A stretch of DNA of 64,000 bases from Erigeron canadensis (taxonomy: Eukaryota > Streptophyta > Magnoliopsida > Asterales > Asteraceae), in assembly GCF_010389155.1 (NCBI RefSeq), contig NC_057762.1:31866055-31930054 (forward strand), given 5' to 3'. Made by a program: the position numbers and the translations under genes. Of this stretch, positions 58,281-64,000 are shown one piece after another. Each line of letters begins with the position of its first letter. Positions within the stretch are counted from its first letter, which is position 1. The notes beneath the pieces were generated by a model. The model saw nothing but the letters and a program-made list of their open reading frames with translations, searched no databases and was not told where the DNA came from.

Positions 58281-59479
58281 CATCTTCAGAATTTACCAGT
58301 AATTGTGTTTCCTAAACTTGGTTATTTGAAAGAAGTTAGGTTTCTGGTTGGGATGTCTCAATTTGTATTCCCACTCATCCATTTATGCTTAAGTTGCCAT
58401 GACGTTGTAGTCTTAAATTGTTTCTCATTTTGATTGAAAAGCCTGACATTTTATGTTTGCAATATATGCAATTGTTATGAATGTTGATGCTAGATGGTTA
58501 AAGTATTATCTCAAAATGAGGTGGTTTGGGTATTATCTCAAAACAAGCTTTTAAAGCATCAGTAAATACCTCTTTGTCGATTATAAACTAAAGTTATATG
58601 TACATCAAGGTCTAACGTTTAGTTAAAAGATGATTTACAAGTTAACTTGCACCAACACCCACGGCTAAACCAACCAACAGGACCAGAGATGGAACCAGCA
58701 AACTAGCAAAGCACTAAAGCACTGGAATGGAGGGTGTCCACCCCCACCCCCAACCCAGTTTCCTTTGTAAATTAGTTCAATTGCTCATACTCCAAATCTA
58801 TAATAAGTTTTTCAATCAGGTCCTAATAATCACACAATTAATCATGTGTAACGTAATACCTATCCATGTTGTCATAGAATGAACGCAACCCTCCTAACAT
58901 ATAACATGTGCAAAAGTCCAGACATTTTCTAACCTCAACAAAACTTTAGAGGGCCTATGAATACACCGTATATAACACACCCCCGCCAATCCACATCGAT
59001 GAAAAGGATTACAGGAAGAAACATATACGGGTGTCTTGATGAAAACTATAAAGAAGTGGTCAAAAACTATATTCATGAAAGGCTTTGAGTATCTAAACAC
59101 CCACGAACCATGTGTCATACACTCATAAATAGAGATAGCAATCAGGTATTCAGGACTGTGCTTACAATTAATGATAATGTGTCCGTCTTTCATTCGTTAT
59201 GAATCATTGTCTCGTCATTCTGTTTAAACATCAAAAGGGATGTTTTCACAGTACATTAAATGTAGTTTCATTTCAATGAGTTTGAATCGTGGTTTCAAGT
59301 CGACACGAGTACAAATTCAATTTTAATATTTAGGCAAATAGATCAGAAGAATTTTAAGCATAAGAATATAAAAATACACTTCGACCTTTAAGATCTAGTC
59401 TTACAGACAACAAAGCAATTTGCTAATATACATATGAAGACATGGATGGTCAACGTAATGCACACTTCAATGCAAAATA
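58281..59479. other. Convergent intergenic region
   Basis: 3' flanks of the AMMECR1 gene (+) and the MMTAG2-like gene (-). No gene is recognised. The ORF at 58894-59193 (minus) has no family likeness. Confidence 0.5.
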
Positions 59480-62400
59480 TCAATCAGAATCATGTCGTCT
59501 CTTACTCTTGTCTCTTTTTTGGCTCCTCTTGTCATCTGAATCACGAGCATGCCTCTTTTCTCTACGTTCATGTTTCCTCTCTTCTCTTCTCTCATGCTTC
59601 TCATGTTTCTTCTCTTCTCGCCTCCTTTTCTTCCGCCTGCTTTCATCTTCCGAATCGTCCTTGACATCTCGTGCAGATGTTGCTGCAGACACATTTGTAA
59701 CTTTAGACACCTCAGTTGTTATAGCGGGAGGGAGAGAAGTCGACTCTTCCCATGCTGCTTTAGGTGCCCTGCAGTAGAAGATTTCAAAAACAGCATTAGT
59801 TTTGGCCGTGTAGTTGAATCTACAAAGATCTTTCCTGAAAACATTAATAACACACTACACTTGGCCAAATTTTACATTAAAACTTCCGGTGTTGATCCCA
59901 AAATCACTTGTTATTACAAAGTAAAGTGCTCTTTTCTATCCAGTGACAATAATGGTTTGGCTATAAAAGAATACAACAATGGATAAGCAGTTCATTTTGG
60001 TTTACAGAATTACCAATGTTGAGAAAATTCACAGAGCACAGTCATGGGAGATGTACACATGAATGGGACAGCTTGAGCCATGTATTGTTTCGAGCAGGTC
60101 AACATGTAAAATCATAATAAAACAATAATACCCTATCTCACCCCCAACTGGTATGACGGACGTGTCATACGTGTGAAACCCAAATAACTAGCTTAAAAGA
60201 AAGCTGGATTGCCCAAAGTCTATTTTCAAAATACCACCAAAATCAAATTTACCCAGAATATTAGATGACTCTTGGAAATAATATAGTTTTTGGAGGGGAA
60301 TTATTTTGGGTCCAAAAAACTATTGACACGCAAATTATAGATTAACCTTATATTTTGGAGGGTAATTATTCTGGGTCAAACTGGTCCGGGTCAAACCGGT
60401 CCTGTTTCGACCCATACCGAAAAATCACCCCTTTAATCTAGTTATGCGACCCACCCATCTTGCCACCTTTATAAGATATATGATCCCGTCCAAAGTTTAT
60501 AACTAAGAAGTAAAGTTTTAGCCAAGAATCTTACTTGGCAAAACCGAGACCCTGAACGTGAGCCGCTTCAGCATGTCCTGCTCCCAAGTCTTCTGCAGTC
60601 GAGCCTCGTTTCACAAGTTCAGAAAACTCGTGTTTATCAAGCCTATTACCTTGCGGTTTCGCAGCACGCTTAGGAGCTAAACCTAGGGCCTCCCTCATAG
60701 CCTGTTCCTCTTCCTCCTTGATCCTCCTTATCTCTTCTTTGGCAGCCTTCATGTCTGCCTCATTGGATTTTTTATCCCTGGCATACCAGTGTAAATCTTT
60801 CCCTGTTCATACATACATATGTTAATGGAGTCCCTATAAAGAGTAGAAAGTGATGACAAGGAAAGATGCTGAGGTAGGTCAATTGGGTAATTAGCCAGGA
60901 AAACCATGCACAATACTCTAATAATGAAAACGGTATAGACTACATGATTGTACATAGAGTGCAAGTAGAGAAGACGATTTTGAGACTGATTTACTAATGA
61001 ATGTGTCGATTCAGGTTATGCTTTATCTCTAATGTGTCAGACAAGTAATTTTTTACCCAAAAAATAGCATCGAAGAAAGGGTTAGATGATTAAAAGGTTG
61101 GCCAAAAGCGTACTTTTTACACATCAAAAGTCCTAAATAATTTATTCATAGATAGACATTGATATATAATTCTTTTTGTAAACTATATTTGACATAAAAT
61201 GTTCAGTTTTCTTAATTAACAATGATTGGGTAGAGCAGAGCTGTAGCAATTATCCGACACTAATAACAATCATACCTCATCTTTTAAAATTTAGGTATGA
61301 AAAGGAAATGGATCTACAGAATACTTAAATAACTAGTACTTGCGGTGGTCAAAGAAGAAAACTGTGAAAGTCTTCAAAAGAAAATCAAGCAGACTGTTCT
61401 CTATGCTCTTTGAGCTATTTCTATTTTACAAGGTTGCATAATGCATAACAACTGCAATTTCTCTTTATAGGCCGTATTTCAAGATAAACTTTGCCTATTT
61501 GATATGTACCATCATTGGAGATATTGGTGTTACGAATTTGGATTGGTAATAATATTTAAGATGCTCGATTAATGTTAAAGAGACTTACCTTTCTGCCATC
61601 TCCCTACAGGAGCCTTGAGACTGTGACCAAGATAGTTTTCTCGATATTTATCAACCTTCACATCATCCCAGCTAAACTCTGTACATAAGTAACATAGATA
61701 ATGTTAATACATAACTTATACGTTGTTAAACATAATATTATTATACTACAAGTCTACAACGTGACACACCATGTCCCTCACAAGACCGCAAAGCGCAAAT
61801 GTAAATCTACATGATAACTAAATATTAGTTGGTCCAAAAAACTATTAGCCTACTGCCTTTAGCACTTTTGAGTCCAGTTATGCAGACTTGTACAATTTAC
61901 TGACCTAAATGGATCGACATACAGAAGTTAAATACATCATAATCATACATAAAAAAACAATACAAATACAACAAAAATCCAACCGAATTTGTTTCTGGCA
62001 CACGAACACACACATTTTAAATATACATGACAACGGAGCATCGAGTGTACTGATTGCTGCCAGACAAAATAGTGCCCGCCAAAAAGGGAGTTCAGGGTCA
62101 CCCAAGAGCCTCGATGGGGGGAACTTAAACTGATTCGGCCTCTACATATACATATCCTACGTAACTAGATACCCTAAATATCATATATCAATACAAGTAC
62201 GCTCACTCCGTATGCAGCTAAACCATGTAAAATCCTATATCTCGTTTATTTTACGGTCCGTTTGTTGTACTTGAGCTATAATGTTCTTCTTCTTCTAGGT
62301 ATCACAATTACTGGTTTTTTGTTATTTTAATAAACATATTAATCATGTAGCAGTGAACCAGCAAATTAGTAAAATTATACATTTCGCATGCTCAATCATT

Positions 62401-62563
62401 TAACATAATTAATTATAAAAATTAACGAAATTTAGATTAAATACATATGCATATAACATAATTAATTATAAAAATAAAAATAAATATGAAGAACCCTAAA
62501 AAGAGGTAGGAATAACTTACGATCTCGACCGCCACGAACACCACCTCTGGATGGATGATACAT
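59480..62563 (-). CDS. Multiple myeloma tumor-associated protein 2-like (MMTAG2 family)
   Basis: Conserved eukaryotic protein, probably nuclear and RNA-associated by its tail. Four minus-strand exons join in frame at GT-AG sites: 62521-62563, 61589-61678, 60535-60802 and 59480-59768, giving 229 residues. The N-terminus, [20 protein letters not shown] then [20 protein letters not shown] and [11 protein letters not shown], is the hallmark of the family. An acidic/basic helix follows ([20 protein letters not shown]), then [20 protein letters not shown] and [18 protein letters not shown]. The C-terminus is a long Lys/Arg/Glu/His-rich tail (about residues 180-229: [18 protein letters not shown]), resembling RS/RE-type low-complexity regions. 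The tail's plus-strand mirror gives Ser/Leu-rich shadow ORFs that should be ignored. It appears intact. Confidence 0.93.
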
Positions 62564-63414
62564 ACTGTAACCTAAATGTAATAAATTTCGATTTTAATAT
62601 ACAAATTGATTTGATTAAATTTATAAGGAACTGGATTATTCGATCGTGTTTTTACTTGTGGATTTGGGTCGTATTTGCCTATTTGGGTACAATAATGGTT
62701 GGAATTTGGAAATAGGAATGGCTGTTATTTTAAATGGTTTGCAGAAAACACCCCTGTAATTATGTAGACTTGAAACTTTATAACCTTTTGTTTTCTTTGT
62801 TAATATAAGATTCTTTTACAAATAGTTAGGTCGAAGAATCGCATGGTCGGCTCAACCTTTTTGTGGGCTCTAAACGAGATCAAATTTGGGGGTCTTTTTA
62901 TGGTCTTCAATAGATCCCTAATCCTTAACCCCGTTTGAGATCCACCAACGATAAACTAAAAACTTATAAATGTGAGTAATAATCACCCGTAAAAACATAC
63001 AAGATGAAAATTAAGCATAAAACTAAACTAATCTTCTCATTTAAAGGCATAATATGATTAGCCATAAAGTGGTATGGTGACTATTCATATGTGTTCTTTT
63101 ATTTGTTTGTGTGTATACTGATGGATAAATGGATTACAATAGTAACTATTGAGAATTTGAGAAAAAAGGATAATTGAATATTGATAAACCAACTTATCTG
63201 ATTACAAAATGTCTTTAAATTCGAAAGAGCTATGATCATAGATTATTCAATTTTCTTTTTTTTTGGATGGAATCATGGAGTGGAGTATGAGATCTATTTT
63301 GCCCTATGTTTAATTTTTAAGCCCAAAACTTAACTTTTATAAAAAATGGCCTAGCCTAATATAAATATGGAGCAATAATAGACTTAACTTATTTGGCTAC
63401 CCTTTCATCTTGGT
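62564..63414. other. Upstream region of the MMTAG2-like gene
   Basis: No gene is recognised. Probable promoter of the minus-strand gene in the first few hundred bases; no clear TATA box was found. Confidence 0.4.
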
Positions 63415-63530
63415 GGATCAAGAAGCAGCATTTCTACCTTTGAGTAGAGGTAAGGTCTGTCTACATCACATCTCCCCCGTACCCCGGCTTTGTCGGGATT
63501 GGGTACCGTTGTCGTTGTCATTGCCGCTAG
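63415..63530 (+). mobile_element. Au-like SINE fragment
   Basis: It contains 'gtagaggtaaggtctgtcta', then 'cccccgtaccccggctttgt' and 'cgggattgggtaccg', ending in a 'ttgtcgttgtc' tail. This order is typical of the 3' half of Au-type plant SINEs (which end in TTG repeats). The tRNA-like 5' half is weak, so it is probably truncated. Confidence 0.65.
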
Positions 63531-64000
63531 TGTGTATGTAACTTTGTGTGATGTAGATTATGAATGAAGCAATCACAATTGAGTAATCCACTTAAGTGAC
63601 AATGATATTGTAATGCCACAAATGATGTAAATAAAAAATCTTATATGAATATTAGTTTAGTCTTAAGTAATTTGGTAAACTTAAGTATCTCATATTTACC
63701 TTCAAATAAACATAAATGCATTAAAATAAAATATTATATTCATTTAGATATATATATAATAAGTCAAAGATAATGACTAAATAAATATAAAAAAAAGAGT
63801 TGAAATTCCTAACCTATATTCACTCTCAAGCATTACTAAATATTTTTTTTTTTTAATTTTATCATCAAATAACCACATTAGTCACCATCAGTGATCAACA
63901 ACAATTCAGTCACCACCACTAAAATTTGAGATGATGATCTCTATTCAGTGTATTTTTTTGATATTTTGATAAGTATATTAGTTTTTTGTCTGTAAGGAAC
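63531..64000. other. AT-rich end of window
   Basis: Nothing recognisable; poly(T) at 63843-63856 and AT stretches. Confidence 0.4.

Noticed and set aside
59434..59986. Plus-strand Ser/Leu/Phe-rich ORFs
   Set aside because: Antisense shadows of the Lys/Arg/Glu-rich tail of the MMTAG2-like gene.

Overview
This is plant nuclear DNA. Genes are split by short GT-AG introns, the intergenic DNA is AT-rich, and there is a typical plant load of mobile elements (a solo LTR, MITEs, tRNA-type SINEs, Helitron-like elements). The recognisable proteins are plant types: an F-box/FBA family, a defensin, TOM9, eS25 and a plant CorA-like family. A eudicot is clear. Asterid or Asteraceae is my guess from the overall look of the repeats and is not proven.

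Layout: (1) 0-13 kb holds a tandem cluster of four F-box/FBA (CPR1/CPR30-like) copies on + plus one stray fragment. All four carry lesions, and in every copy these separate the F-box from an intact FBA region. The copies share upstream and downstream flanks, so the duplication unit was larger than the gene. Later insertions cut into the cluster: a MITE, a long-TIR Mutator-like element, inverted Helitron-like DNA and a 2.1-kb solo LTR sitting in the upstream region of copy 3. (2) 13-19.5 kb is mostly repeats (a Harbinger-type MITE, a hAT-type MITE) around one two-exon plant defensin gene. (3) 19.5-27.3 kb carries two minus-strand genes, ribosomal protein eS25 and a CorA-like membrane protein, with SINEs between and inside them. 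(4) 28-29.5 kb is a tandem Helitron-like array. (5) 30.5-33.2 kb has a small secreted, probably GPI-anchored protein of unknown function and its decayed copy. (6) 33.6-36.4 kb is a minus-strand conserved plant protein of unknown function. (7) 36.6-42.5 kb is gene-poor: minisatellite-like repeats, an orphan promoter-like module, a nested inverted repeat, a short Helitron-like element, and a degenerate tandem array that ends in a textbook Helitron 3' hairpin about 220 bp before TOM9. (8) 42.5-54.9 kb has TOM9, a small unknown ORF gene at 49.5 kb and long stretches with nothing I recognise. (9) 54.9-62.6 kb holds an AMMECR1-domain gene (+) and an MMTAG2-like gene (-), convergent at their 3' ends. 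The last 1.4 kb has only a SINE-like fragment.

The genes do not form a pathway. Most are single housekeeping loci (translation, mitochondrial import, probable RNA-associated nuclear protein) beside defence-type families (F-box, defensin). I did not find a clearly new molecular system. The features most worth following are the convergent splitting of the F-box copies, the 1.1-kb nested inverted repeat at 38.8-39.9 kb, the Helitron structures, and the unknown GPI-type protein. Exon boundaries were placed by hand from reading-frame continuity and GT-AG sites; none has transcript support here.
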